Below, piece after piece: positions 10,053 to 22,400 of a DNA stretch of 64,000 nt (positions are counted from its first letter, which is position 1; every line of letters begins with the position of its first letter). The notes beneath the pieces were generated by a model. The model had not been told where the DNA came from, searched no databases, and worked only from the letters and a program-made list of their open reading frames with translations. Both the position numbers and the translations under genes were made by a program. Origin of the DNA: Liolophura sinensis (lineage: Eukaryota > Mollusca > Polyplacophora > Chitonida > Chitonidae); contig NC_088306.1 in assembly GCF_032854445.1 (NCBI RefSeq), positions 6,031,145 through 6,095,144 of the forward strand, in the 5' to 3' direction.

Positions 10053-11030
10053 AATGGACTCAACGTATCGGACGCCAACAACACAACACACCACGTGGAG
10101 TATACCACAGCGGGGATTGCAGTGAAGTCAGCAGTGGTGCTAATGGTGTCGGTGACGATCATTGTGAGCATTAATTTCACTGTCCTAAGAACGACTAAAC
10201 AAATGTCTCCGGTGACCAACGTTTTCCTAACCAATTTGACAACGGCAGATTTTTGTGCCGGACTCATTGCATTTCTTCCGTCCGTGGCCCCGGGGATTAC
10301 TGGCACGTGGCCATACGGCGCCGTTTGGTGTCAGATAAGCGATGTAGCTCATGGGTCATGCTGTGCCGTGTCCATCTGGAGTGTTGGGATCATCGGTGTC
10401 GAAACGCTACATCGCCACTCGTCATCCACTTTACTACAAACATAAACTGACGCCTAGAACATCTTTCGTGACTGTTTTCTCCCTGTGGACCTTGGCCATA
10501 CTCATCTTCCTGACACCAAACATGACCAAGGCCGATTTCTTGTACTTCAGGTTCCAATCGGAAATTAGCATGTGTGGTTTGTATTGGGAAGCGGAATGGC
10601 TGTGCATCGCAACTGGATTTATGATTCCAGTCCTCAGCGGATCAATTGTCGTTTTCACTACAACTTTTGTAGCTAAAGCCCTGAAACAATCGAAATCAAC
10701 AGAAAGTCAAACTGAGGCACCAGTCATAACGCGAACAGACACACTGCACCGGAAGTACCGTACACGTGAAGAGAAGGCCATCCGACTGCTGATCGTAACT
10801 ACCTGTCTGTATTTCTTGACGTGGGGACCATATTCAGCAGTGGTAATTCTTAAAGCCTTTAGATCTGAAATTCACTCTGTTCTCATTTACTTCCTTGGGT
10901 ATCATTCCTGTTTATAACGAATGTTGGTAGTTCTAAAAGTGATAAAAACCGGATGGCCTGGCTGTATTCAGAACTCAGCAATGACACGCCTGGTTACATT
11001 TTACCACAGCTTGGTTCAATATTAAATAAG
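10053..11030 (+). pseudogene. class A (rhodopsin-like) G protein-coupled receptor, disrupted
   Basis: Seven-transmembrane architecture is readable without introns. There are two N-glycosylation sites in the tail and TM1 at about 10120-10180. TM2 contains LTNLTTADF. Extracellular loop 1 has WPYGAVWC (W and the conserved Cys), followed by TM3. The E-R-Y motif is followed by IATRHPLYY. TM4 follows, a second loop Cys at 10570, TM5, a basic third loop, TM6 with FLTWGPY, and the start of TM7 (VLIYFLGY). Breaks: one extra base in the A run at 10402-10404 splits E from RY. A TAA at 10915-10917 ends the frame just before the expected NPxxY. The ATG at 10054 is out of frame with TM1. It is probably a pseudogene of an amine-like or orphan receptor; assembly errors are the alternative. 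Ligand unknown. Confidence 0.75.
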
Positions 11031-11169
11031 ATTTTATTTCAAAACGTCCAGCTTTACCATTTTTGTGTGTTTCTTTGACTGTGGCTTTTTGTCAATTTCA
11101 TGAATATGTCGGTCATTTTACGACGATGACCCCTTCTATCAAGTCAGTCCCAATGTCGACAAAATTATA

Positions 11170-11405
11170 TTCATTTATATATTTATTTGATTGGAGTTTT
11201 ACGCGGTACTCAAGAATATTTCACTATATACGGCGTCGCCCAGAATTTTGGTGGGTGGGAACTGGGACCAACCCAGGTGGAAACCCAAGACCACCCGCAG
11301 GTTGCTGACAGACCTTCCCGCGTACTTCCACAGAGAAAGCAAGAACAATCACTCAGCAGCCTCGCACCAATGTGACCGTTGTGAGTTCAAGCACAGCTCA
11401 TCTCC
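11170..11405 (-). repeat. SINE family 1, minus copy
   Basis: Tail, conserved core (TACTCAAGAATATTTCACT) and part of the body are present, with diverged internal sequence. The tRNA head is not recognisable. Confidence 0.8.
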
Positions 11406-11461
11406 GATCGTACGTGAGATGGACTTCTAGCAACATGCAGATGGCCGTAGGCTTTTCTCAG

Positions 11462-11580
11462 GTTTTGCCTAATTTCTTTATACCATAATGCAAGCCACCG
11501 TCGTATAAGTGAAATATTCTTGAGTAAGGCATAAAACAGCAGTCAAATAAATAAATCAAATTTATAAATAAATCAAATTT
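11462..11580 (+). repeat. SINE family 1, plus copy, 3' part
   Basis: It carries ACCATAATGC..CGTCGTATAAGTGAAATATTCTTGAGTA with the AATAAATAAAT tail duplicated once. The 5' two thirds are missing. Confidence 0.8.
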
Positions 11581-11984
11581 CCCAAAGTTGGGAATGTATA
11601 AAATACGCAAATATTTATATGGCTTCAGGCAAGCACTCAAGTCCAGGCTGCTCTCAAATAAATTATTGCGTATTTTCTTGGCATCTGTCCTAGTGACATG
11701 GGAAATATAATGCCTTATTGTGTGCTACATACACGCCAGTATGAGCATAAGATGTTCTGTAAGACACTGTATAATGCTCCGTTTATGTCTATAGATATAT
11801 TTTGTTTTGTCTCACTCTTGTATATCATTTGTTATATATAGACTCAAGATCCAAATATAGTGCTGTTGTCACGCTTTTGCTGCCTCACTGGAATGTCACC
11901 CCGGGCACAGTAACATACCCGTTCGCATTGTACCTGCAAGGGGCAAGCGACCAGTTTCCCTTTGAAACGGTTTTATTTTGTTTG

Positions 11985-12200
11985 TACTCAAGAATATTTC
12001 ATTTATACGAGGGCGGTCAGCATTATAGTGGAAGGAAATCGGAGAGAGCCAATCCCCAGGTTGCTGAAAGACCTTCCTACGAACGGCCAGAGAGGAAGCC
12101 AGGATGAGCTGGTCTTGAGCTCATAGTGACCACATTGGAGGGAAGCCGCTAGGCCATTGTGTCGTGCTGATGTGCTAACCGCCTCAGCCAGGGAGGCCTC
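11985..12200 (-). repeat. SINE family 1, minus copy
   Basis: It begins in the core (TACTCAAGAATATTTC) without its A-rich tail. It runs to the reverse-complemented tRNA head (the A-box region near 12160-12190). Confidence 0.75.
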
Positions 12201-13379
12201 CTAGTTTGTTAGTAAGACCTCATTAGAAAACAAAAAACTGTCAACGACGTGTGGTCTTTAGAATTCTAACAACGCAGAACAAATGTTTAGAATTGGTCGC
12301 GATAAATGATTATTTTCATTCCATCAGTCGGTACATATATAACACAGGCGAAACAGCGGTATTATCATTTTGAGGAAATATTGATGTTTAACAAGATAAA
12401 GGTTTCTTTGGCAACCCCAGGCTATGGATGTACGGTAGATATATTTACCCCAGTCCTAATCTCACGATTTCCTAAATGGGCAATCATCAGCTATAGCTGC
12501 GTCCATTATCTTTGTGAATGTAGAGAAATCGTAGTGCTAAAATCATCTGATGTGTAATAGTGGTAGCAAAACAAGACAAACGATCAGCACGATGATTTTC
12601 TAGCCAATGGCCAGGCCTCAGACCCCTATTAATTTCCCATCAGCGACAATGTCAACGTTGGTGTAGCTCAGTCCCAAACATTTCGTGGCCGACGAAAATG
12701 CACCAATACAACCAATGCAACCAATCTTTGGTGCATACCTGGCCCAAAAAAAAAAATGAAAAAGAAACAGAAGTAGAACAAGAGTGAAGACAAATTATCC
12801 AGCACCTATAGATAAACAGAGATTGTGTTTTTTTTTTTTTTACTCCAAATGCGTATCAAGTCAATAACTTCCACCACGTATTTATGGCTATGACGTCGTG
12901 GTAGACCTACTGTATTTCGAAGCCTGGCGTGCAGGCTACTGCCCCTGAAATCAGCTATATAATAGTAATGTAGTGCATTGAAAGACAGAAGGAGTGGGAG
13001 AACAGGACTTGTAAGGGCTGGTATTCGCTCGTCAGATACTGGCTCTTTTCTGACACAGGTTTGCATTGAGTGGACGCATCAATGTCACACAATAAGTAGA
13101 AATAATTACGCTGGTATAATTGCTTGCTAATCGAATTAGGCTATCAGTACTTTCCAAAGATTGCCCATTGGCTATATTCTGAGAGTTCAACGAACTTATT
13201 GACTGCAGTTTTGATATCAATGTTGTCTGTATAATCCTTATGGACATGGGGTCATTCAACTTAGACTGTGTCTTGGTGGACCGTAGGTATGTTTTAACCT
13301 ACGGAGAGCAGAGAAAGACCTTTCGCTTGTTGCATCTGTGGCTGGCACAACAAGGATCGGACGAAGTACAAAGCAAACC
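12200..13379. other. intergenic, no gene recognised
   Basis: Contains a poly-T run (12829-12841) and a small hairpin CCGTAGGT..ACCTACGG at 13280-13303. No coding evidence. Confidence 0.4.
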
Positions 13380-13393
13380 TCGGAGAAAAAGGT

Positions 13394-13662
13394 GGCCTCC
13401 GTGGCTCAGTTGGTTAATGCGCCAGCGCAGCGTTATTGACCCAGGAGTCTCTCACCAATGCGGTCGCTGTGGGTTCAAGTCCAACTCATGCCGGCTTCCT
13501 CTCCGGCCGTACGTGGGAAGGTCTGTCAGCAACCTGTGGATGGTCGTAGGTTTCCCCCGGGCTGTGCCCGGTTTCCACCCACCATAATGCTGACCGCCGT
13601 CGTATAAGTGAAATATTCTTGAGTACGGCGTAAAACACCAATCAAATAAATAAATAAATAAA
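13394..13662 (+). repeat. SINE family 1, full-length copy with target-site duplication
   Basis: This 269-bp reference copy is flanked by a perfect 14-bp duplication, TCGGAGAAAAAGGT, at 13380-13393 and 13663-13676. Its tRNA-derived head has an A box (GTGGCTCAGTTGGTTAATGC) and a B box (GGGTTCAAGTCC). The body has GGATGGTCGTAGGTTTCCCC, and a conserved 3' domain (AAGTGAAATATTCTTGAGTA) leads to an (AATA)n tail. The intact duplication suggests a recent insertion. The shared 3' domain in many copies fits a molluscan/metazoan SINE superfamily; the exact family name needs a library search. Confidence 0.93.
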
Positions 13663-13676
13663 TCGGAGAAAAAGGT

Positions 13677-15480
13677 CCTCTCGTGGTGGAACATTTGAGA
13701 AAAAGGGGAAATCAGAGACTTCAACTCAACAGGCGAGTCTTCCCGTTCGACAAATTTTGTAGAAGTGTATCTAACTTAGTCTCTCTTTATGAAAATCTCA
13801 TGTGTACAATGCTGCAAAGGCTTCTAGTTGCTGACTGTATTATTGCAGCCATTCACAAGCAGATCCTGAAGATTTCTGTATTGTCAGAACCCCGGCTGAT
13901 CAAACCTGTCTTGAATTGCATTAATGATATGATCAAGAACATCAAAGTACTGTTGCCTGTGGACCCCTCGCGGCGTCTGAGGGAAATGCCATGCCCCTTC
14001 GCCAACTTCGTATCGTGATGGCGTCTTGCGTTTGCGCGGTAACACGGGATCTTTAGATACTTTTAGATATGAAACCCTGCAACCTTTAGATATGAAAGTG
14101 GACTCAGGCCTACTTCTGAAGGATAACCTTGACGAAAAAGTTGTGTTTTGGCATACAAAACAGAAAACTAAGTCGGTATTTTCTTGATAATGCAACCAGA
14201 TGTATTTATCAAACCATTCCGGTTGAAACTTTCGTTTAACGATATTTTTTTTCCAATCTCACGGAACGGGTAATCAAACGATCTGGGTTGATCGGGAGTA
14301 GATGGCACACGTGTCGTGCTAGTACGCTGTGTGGTTATTTGGGACCCAGATGTCAAAGGCGTGTTGTCACCGCATTGAGGGTTTTCTTTGACAGCCTCTG
14401 CCGGAGGAGACGGATTCTGACAAATTTCTGAACAATTTCATTACAACTGTAGGCCTTCAGCTGTAATGGAATCAACCTGTTACTGGACGGTATTTATACA
14501 CAGGCCGTTATATTAAAGCAGCGCCATCTGTGCAGTCTGCTGACGGCCCACCGATTCAATATCGTTGAAGTGAGTAAATTATCTGCAAAAGTATACTTTT
14601 TGGGACTTTAAATATAGATGACGGCATTTTTTTCCGACATGCATGATCGATTTATCCCCGAATTTCGAAAATTTATTTGGCACTAGGTGAAAAAATATGG
14701 TGTGCCTACCACAGGAATGTACTTTGCCTAAAGATGTAATACTCGAGGTCCAATTTTCGCTACCTGGTGAAAGTTTGACGCCCATATTTCACCCCAGCAA
14801 TTGCATTTTTCTGCGCCACTGGGCACCGATATCTGCGTCAATAATAAGAATTCAGCAATTCATATACCTTAATGTAGTTCCTAATTTTAGACGCTAGAAA
14901 TCGCTCTCAACGTCTCTGCGGCCGTCTAGCGGTCCCCAGCTTCCGTGGGCTAGGCGGCCCTTGTAGCCTCGCCAAATGGGCTGAGATAGTTGAGGCAATC
15001 TTAATTTGCTGCCGCCGCCCCAGAAAATCTTGACAAAAGTTGCCCATCAAATCCTGAACCTTCCGATGCCAGCAGCTTCGAGGGGTGCATGGCAGCCTCA
15101 TCACCGATTGTCACCTTGTCAACAATTTCAGACTTTTATCAATAAAACTCTTACCTAACCAAAATTTAGACAATTTACTTTATTTTCATACGAAGCATGC
15201 ACCTTTTGACGTTGTAAATTTATCGACATTAATGTTTTATGGTAACCGCAGGCTTCTGATGTAGCCTAGTTGTATCGTCCTGTATCCCACATTTCCTTAT
15301 ATGATGAGACTTACACCTTAAAAGAGTAAATTCAGACGAGCATCTCCAGTGTGATGATTTGCAAATGGTGAAGCGCGTGTCCTAAGTGGGCCAAATCTGA
15401 TCGATCTTTTCATATCCAGTGAAATCGACCTTCCAAGCTCACCTCTAATACGGCCACACTGAATTACCTCCCTTGAAGTC
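13677..15480. other. intergenic, no gene recognised
   Basis: Open frames of about 100 codons exist on both strands (13683-14018 and 13884-14195), but they overlap each other and match nothing I know. 14900-15110 is a small GC-rich patch. No splice-linked coding pattern is visible. Confidence 0.35.
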
Positions 15481-15935
15481 CTTGACAGGTTTGCATGCAT
15501 ATGCACATGCATATACTGTGTCTTCTTGTAGCAAGTCCATGCCATCAAAGTGCTGCCGCCACTGAAGTAACATGTCGAAGACACCAAGTGTGACACCCAC
15601 CCAGTCACATTACCACTGACACTCATCTTCATTCATCCTCGCTGAGGGGAAGGTTACTGACACTGGGCTAACCAGTCATGTTTCATTGCTCTAACCTCTC
15701 AATGCTGAGCGTCAAGTAAGTCCGAGTAAGTTCGGTAAGTCGTCTCAGTGCTGCTTCACTGAGACGACTTACCGAAGGCATGTAAGGTGCCCCACCCGAG
15801 CGTTTATACCGATACGGATCAACCCCTTAATGATTAACGCCAAGCGAGGAAGCTACAACTTCCTCTTTTAACGCCTTAGGCGTGACCCACCCAGGGTTGA
15901 CCCTGGATCTATGCCTGCACCCCCCCCCCCACCCC
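15480..15935 (-). repeat. SINE family 2 (tRNA-derived), minus copy with internal inversion
   Basis: It shares CTGTGTCTTCTTGTAGCAAGTCCATGCC-type sequence, ..CTCTAACCTCTCAATGCTGAGCGTCAAG and the terminal TGACCCAC..GGTTGACCCTGGATC tRNA-head complement with the copies at 17140, 25025 and 61221. A perfect hairpin (15731-15776) interrupts the body. A C-rich run follows the head at 15919-15945. Confidence 0.75.
15731..15776. repeat. perfect 20-bp inverted repeat, 6-base loop
   Basis: The left arm TTCGGTAAGTCGTCTCAGTG (15731-15750) is exactly reverse-complemented at 15757-15776 across the loop CTGCTT. Other family 2 SINE copies carry only one arm of this sequence (for example near 61420), so the hairpin arose by a local inverted duplication inside the SINE. 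Confidence 0.95.
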
Positions 15936-15949
15936 ACCCCCACCCCTGG

Positions 15950-17010
15950 TGTGACCTGACTATAGCTGTGGATAGCTGTCATCTAGTGGGTGATCGCTGT
16001 CCATACTTGTCACTAGTGGGTGTGACATTGTTACTGTAGTCAATACAGATAGGGAGTTGTTGCCCCTTGCGAATTCCTCGTTCTGTGACGTAGGTGCCAT
16101 GGAAACGATATCGAGTGTCTTCCGGTTGTCACGGCAGCTCAGAACTTGCGTAGTTACGATGTTTTGAGGATCCATGGTGGTATGCATTTCTCTGAATTAG
16201 CTCAGATATTTTTACGATGTAAACATGTTCATTTTATGTTACCTAAGTGTACAGTGAGTGTGAATCTGCGTAGGAGTTGAAGCTATCGATAACTGACAGA
16301 TTGTGCGCTAAATGTAATATCATTCTTTGTTTTTAGCGTGTAAGGAGCTTTGTGAACTGGATTGATGTATGGTTCTTGCGGAGCGCGCGATTTTGCTCAA
16401 ACGGTGTACCTACACAACGAATAATAGTTCTAATAAAGCAGCAGTAATCAACCCATGGATTGACTTTGTCATTTCCTCATTGCGAACTCACAGCAGCATT
16501 CGTCGCCCACCGATGCGATAGCTGCTGTCATAGACATTAATATAGCTGTTCATAACTCTCATCTAATGGCTGTGACATGACTATAACTGTCCATAGCTGT
16601 CATCTAGTGTGTGTGACATGATTATAGCTGACCATGACTATTGTGTAGTGATTGACTCAAATACAGTTGTCTATAGCTATCATCTAGTGACTGCGACATG
16701 ATAATAGCTGTCATCTAGTGGGTGTGACATAAACATAGCTGTTCATATCCGTCATCTAGCGGGTATGACATGACAACAGATGTCCATAGCTGTTATCTAG
16801 TGAGTGTGGCATGAACATAGCTGCCCATAGCTGTGAAATAGTGGGTGTGACATGACCATAACTGTCCATAGCCGTCATCTAGTGGGTGTGGCGTGGTTAT
16901 TACTGTCCTTAGCCAATGAATGGAATTGTGTTATGCTAAATCAGAGCCTCATTCGCCCAGTGGGTGTGACATGACCATAACTGTCCATAGCCATTGGATG
17001 GAATTGTAGT
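15950..17010 (+). repeat. ~42-bp minisatellite (CATAGCTGTCATCTAGTGGG)
   Basis: Two blocks, 15955-16060 and 16540-17000, are made of a roughly 42-bp unit containing CTGTCATCTAGTGGGTGTGA and CATGACCATAGCTGTC. A 480-bp non-repetitive segment separates them. About fourteen diverged copies can be followed. The two blocks may be one array split by an insertion. Confidence 0.8.
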
Positions 17011-17139
17011 ATGCTAAATCAAAGCCACGGTAATGCAATTAATCTGTTTGTGAAGAAATCCATACAAGGTACACTTTGTCTAATATCTTGTAAAAACTCA
17101 TGTGAAGCCTTGATATTAAAAATCAGTTAGGAAATTTGG

Positions 17140-17470
17140 TGTTTAGTGTATTTATGTATGTCTGGGGTTTAACGTCGTACTTTCTAGTCATATGACAGCG
17201 AGGATTCATCATGTATACGGTGTATTCTTGTGGCAGGACGAGTCCATGCCGCCATAGTGCTTCGGCCACTGAAGTATCATGCCGAGGACATGACAACCCA
17301 TCCAGTTATATTATGCTGACACCGGGTCAACCAGGCCTGTTTCCTTGCTCTAACTTCTCAGTGCTAAGCGTCAAGCTAGGGTCAAGTATCATTTTTAAAG
17401 TCTTTGGTATGACCCGACCCGGGTTTAATCCCGGCTCTTCTGACTTCGAGGCGGAGGTTTTAACCCCCGA
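17140..17470 (-). repeat. SINE family 2, minus copy
   Basis: It runs from the 3' end (TATGTCTGGGGTTTAACGTC) through the body (TGGCAGGACGAGTCCATGCC) to the reverse-complemented tRNA head (ACCCGGGTTTAATCCCGG) near 17440. Confidence 0.85.
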
Positions 17471-18798
17471 AAAAGAGTCCTGAAAAAGAAAATCGATTTA
17501 CCAGCCAAACCAGAATGGGCAATAAAGAAATTTATGGCTATCAGCCGCGCGAGACGATATGAAGATTCCACATCAAACAACCAACTATTTAGCTACAACC
17601 ACGTGATCTATTCCACGAAATCCATAAAAAACAGGACCGAATAGTGGAAGAGAGGTAGACCTTGTGGAAGTTGTCAGTCATCGTTGTCTACTGATGGCAG
17701 AATAGCATGATTTTTATCTTCAGATTGGGACCACGATTCCATTTCTATTTTACATTGTACAGCCATGCATTTACTGCTTTTAGTGGATTTTCTCCCTCTT
17801 AGGATTTCAGACTGTCTCCTGTTACTTCGCGTCCAAGGTAACCTGTTAGTAATCGCATTCTCGCGAGAATGGAACGAATGACTTCACGCCATATTGGCCA
17901 TACTTCAGCCATAGCAGGGCCATGCTTATCACCGGAAACCGGAAAACAAAAATGAACAATGATTTGAAAGACGATGAATTATGCTTCTTATACGGGCGAG
18001 CTCTATAGGTTGGTCGCCAGTCTGGGCTAGAGGGTTGAAGTCTTAATTCTTTTCAGCTCAGAGACCTAATTCGGATTCTGGTCTTGGTGGATGGTTTATT
18101 GTCACAACAGCGTTCGTCGTTTGATCTATTAAGTGATTGTTGTTCAAGGATATACAACAAAGCCTGTGTCCTTTGAAAAGGTATCAGAAGTGTCTTATAG
18201 TAATAGGTCGTCCATCATACTCACTTTCCTATATGCCGCTCCAAACTGTCTCCTGAGCACCTCCTGAGCACCTCCAGGGACCTCGACTTACGCTGTATAA
18301 CTAAACATCAGATTTGAAATAAGACTACCTCCATGGATATTCGTATGTAGTTTATCATAGCTTTTAGTGTATACGATGATGGGCTGGGGAGGGGATTGTG
18401 AGGTTGCTGAATCAAGTTTATTTGGAAAGGTCGCTGGTGTAGATTGATTAGTATTAGTGCTGCTAACCACACTGAAAAAGTTCCCAGACAAACGTCTCAA
18501 AGCTGTGTCTTTGCGGCGATTAGATATAATCATTGTATAAAAATTTGTCTTCCCAGCAGTCGAAAAGTTTTCGGCAAAAATACAAATGATGACGTCTTCA
18601 TACATGCCATTGTCCGCTAAGAAGAATGGTAGTTTGAGAAGATTAGGGTTGCTTGAAAAGTTAGGATTGTCTTTGGAACGTGTACGTATAGGGTTTAATA
18701 CAAGCGGCAAGTAAGAAATGTACACGAGGGAAATGTACGAGAACAGTTCCTCATTGCCTTGCCGCGGGCCTGTATGTAAAGTTGTATCATGACAATCC
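17470..18798. other. 3' flank of the AADAC-like gene
   Basis: No other gene is recognised. A 173-codon minus-strand frame (18288-18809) overlaps the hydrolase stop codon by 11 bases. It is low-complexity in composition and most likely 3' untranslated sequence. Two AATAAA signals on the minus strand (18417-18422 and 18095-18100) are candidate polyadenylation sites. Confidence 0.4.
18417..18422 (-). terminator. candidate polyadenylation signal of the AADAC-like gene
   Basis: AATAAA on the minus strand lies about 380 bases past the hydrolase stop. A second AATAAA lies at 18095-18100. Neither is proven; they are the first two perfect hexamers I found downstream. Confidence 0.3.
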
Positions 18799-19454
18799 TT
18801 AGAATCCATTTGATTTCATAAAGCCGATGAAGTCTGCTAAGGCTTGACGAGTTATGGCCGGCTCCACAGGCGTGTTAAGGAGGGATAGAAAGCCGTGATA
18901 TCCGCTGTCGTAATGGCGGTGTGTCACAGCTACACCTCCGTTTCTTAGACGACGGGCGTACAGGAAGCCTTCATCGCGTAACACGTCATACTCGCCTGTT
19001 AAGATAAACGTTGGGGGCAGGCCTTCCAACGAGTCGGCCATCAATGGATTAGCCATTTCGTCTCTCAAGAACGTGTTGAACTGTACCGATAGGGCAGGGT
19101 CTGGAGGCGCGTTGGGGGGTCGAACTGAACGATATTTGCCTGGTAAATATTCTGGATTGACGTAATCGGCATACCTTGAACGCCTGATCCACTCAGATAT
19201 GTGTTGGTTTTTCAAAACTTTCTCAATATTATCGAGACGACCTTGAAAATAATACAGCCAAAATTCGACCATACGCCTCGCAGAAAGGATATCAGGAATG
19301 ACGTCGCTACAAGTCTGGTATGACGGCAACCGGAAGTCGAAACTTTGAAGTGCTGGATACAGAAGACCTTGAAATTTGATTTGTTGGTTGAGAGACTTGT
19401 CTTGTCGAAGAGCCAATGACACGACAGCAGCAAGATTCCCTCCAGCGCTGTCTC
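18799..19454 (-). CDS. AADAC-like: AADAC-like exon 6 (Ser, Asp, His, stop)
   Basis: 656 bp carry the whole C-terminal half: DSAGGN, SLIYPALQ-like LLYPALQSFDF, the lid-side region, EYDVLRDEG and HYDSGYHGF. The protein ends FMKSNGF followed by TGA/TAG-type termination at the exon's left end. The acceptor TTTTTCAG precedes it. Confidence 0.93.
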
Positions 19455-22400
19455 CTGAAAAAGACAGTAGTCTCAAAACCAGATGATCCGTTACTGAGAA
19501 ACAGTCAAATAGTTTGACAAGATACAATATACAACAGGCACATTTCAAAATGATGACAAAAGTAAACTTTGATAGGTTTATTGGTGTTGGCACAACGGCG
19601 TCGTCTTACTGTTGACTCTTTTTGGTGGTTTCTGTGAGTAAAACAGAACCTAAAGACACAGCTGTCTGGAAGCCCTGTTCCGTTATGTTATATATCTTAA
19701 ACTTTTCAACAGTTTAGATCATGTCATGTGGTATCAGACAGTATACAAGGATAAGGGATTGGAATTTAAGGCAAAGGCAACTTATGCTAGTATGCCAGTA
19801 AGTGATGTTATTAAACATATATTTTTCAGAAGGTAAAATAAAACTACTGCATTGGGTACACATGACCAAGATTTCTTCGTCGCGGAACAAACATTAATCT
19901 GTCTATATTTAGAATAATTCTATCGTAACGCATTGTACTCCCCTCCCCCCTCCCACCCACACACGCTTCCCAACCGACAGTTACACAAAATTCAGTAAAT
20001 TCCATACATTATAAGTTTTTTGATCAAATCGTTATTACAGCTGAGTCCGTTATTTGACCCGGAACTCATTCACGGACTACGAATTTGAACTTTGATATGG
20101 AATTCATGCCTGGAATATTCATTGTCTGCCCGGCATCATTGAAAACTGATGACCGCTTCTCTTTTGTGTGTTACCGGATTTATTTCTTATTTGTATAATT
20201 TCTTACATACCTTTGTCTTCGGGAGTTAGTGTTAAACGTTGTTGTGGAAATGGATCTTGCGATTATCGACTTGGAACGCCCTTTACGGACTACGAATGGT
20301 ATAGGAATGTCGGACTTGACGCTTATATTTAATCACTTTAGTCACTTTAGTTTAGCTGGGTCATTTAGCACAGTTTCAAGTCGAATTAAAGCCCTTTGCT
20401 AACACTATTTTTAGATCTTTTTGAACAAATTTTTGTGACATCTTATTCTTTACCTTCAATTGAGAATCGATTCAAGTCGAATTAAAGGTCTTAAAGGCAT
20501 TATTTGTGTGTATTATTTCTGGCAACATTGGAGAAAAACAAATGGAAAGAATGAATTTAGACAAACTAGAATAGAACCTAGGACAGCTACATGTAGTTAC
20601 TATGTGCAATGCCCTAGTGATTAAACCAGTGAAAAGAAAGCGTGCAATGTTTGCAAGTGCCGGTGCAACTGTACTGTAACTTTGATACACTGCTGACTGT
20701 CTGAAAGCCGACAGAATGTTGAACTTTGTTGAAAAGTTGTTGAATTAGTGTAACCTGCTTCATGAATATCTATTGAAGATCCAACGAAAGGTGAATTTGA
20801 AAGAGCAACAGGATATTTCTGTGTAAAATACAGTGTAAAAATTGTATCCTCCAAACTGAGTGTTCTGTCATTTAAAAAAACCGTAGAAAACAACTGCTGA
20901 GGGGTGAGTGGGGGGGGGGGGGCTTGTAAATTTTTGGCAATTTCATGGGTTGTTCTTACTTCCGGTAAAAAGTATTGCCATATTTGGATCTAGTGCACAA
21001 AGTTACATGAAATTAGATAAAATCTGGATCAATGTAGGATAGAATAAGCAATAAAATGGGGGAACGTGGCCTGAAAGAAATGGTCACAGAAGCCAAATTT
21101 GAATATGCAAATCGAAACTTTTACAGTAACTGTATATTAAATTGCTCTATGATGGGATCATTCGTTTTTGAGATAAAAAATTCAAAATGGTCACCAAATC
21201 ACATGAGCAATTACTTGTTAAATAACAACGAAAGCTTTCCCATACTGTCAGTGCAGTAAGTGCCAAGATTGGTTTCTCTACATATAGTTGGTGGGGAGGA
21301 GGGGGGGGGGATATAAACAATGAAACGAACAATAATTTTAATAATTTACGTAGGTGTTCCTGCAAGACATACACTCAAAAAATTAATCTGTTAATAAAAC
21401 AGTCTGTTGTCTGAGTGATGCTAGAATGTAGTCTCTTTTTGCAGTACATTATTTTTTTAATATAAGACACATATTCTATTAATTCAGCGTAAAGATTCAT
21501 TTACACTAACAGGATATTATGTTTATTATGACACAATATTATGTAATAAAAACAGTATACATTCTAGCATCACTCAGACAACAGAATTTCTGTTAAAATT
21601 AACAGATTAATTTTTCGAGTGTATAGAGGTTGAACAAAACCTCTGTTTTCCTCCACCCGTTGTTTTCCCACTCACATATTCGTGAGTGCGGCGTTAAACA
21701 TCAATGAGATGCACACAAAAATCATCTTCCTACCTGCCACTCCTATTCTGTCGACGTCGACTCTCAGCTTCGCTGCATTCTCGATGATCCGTCTAGTTGC
21801 CATGTGGCAATCGTTCACAGCTGCTGGGAATACATGTTCAGGGGCCAGTCTATACCTATGACAAATTACACACGGGATAATAGGTAGATACCACGACCAA
21901 TATCACGATTAATATAGAGTATGTCGCAATACTACAATGATCCAATTTAGCTATTTAGCAAATAGATAATGAATAACTTTATTGATCGGTTATTTGTCCA
22001 ATATTACCTGGAATGCACGTGGACCTATTTAAGTTTGGATTTTAAAGACTCCAATTTTCACTGTTTAAGCTGATCATAGTCGTTAAATTTGTATACAGTT
22101 ACCTTATTCAATATACTGGGGCGTTCATTTGGGTAGGGGTGGGGGTAGGAGTGGAGGTGGATGGGGGTGAAGGTGGGACGGTCTTGCTGGCTCAAACGTT
22201 AAGTTCTGGCTCGTTGTATGCAAAGGTCAAATCCTGGGCAAATGCGTTCACATGTTCGGATCCAGCTCTCGCTGTTTTGTCTTTAACTTAGAGGCTTTGT
22301 CAGTTTCTTCTGAAAGGTGATGGGTTATTCCTAACACTCATGTTTCGTCCTCTTACAAACCTCAACACCGACATATTCGTGAAAATTCTTAAGTTAAATA

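Noticed and set aside
13683-14195. Overlapping ~100-codon frames on opposite strands
   Set aside because: Neither shows a domain or splice-linked continuation. Chance open frames are the simplest explanation.
18288-18809. 173-codon minus-strand frame overlapping the AADAC-like stop
   Set aside because: It begins inside the hydrolase's last codons, lacks any family motif and fits 3' untranslated sequence.
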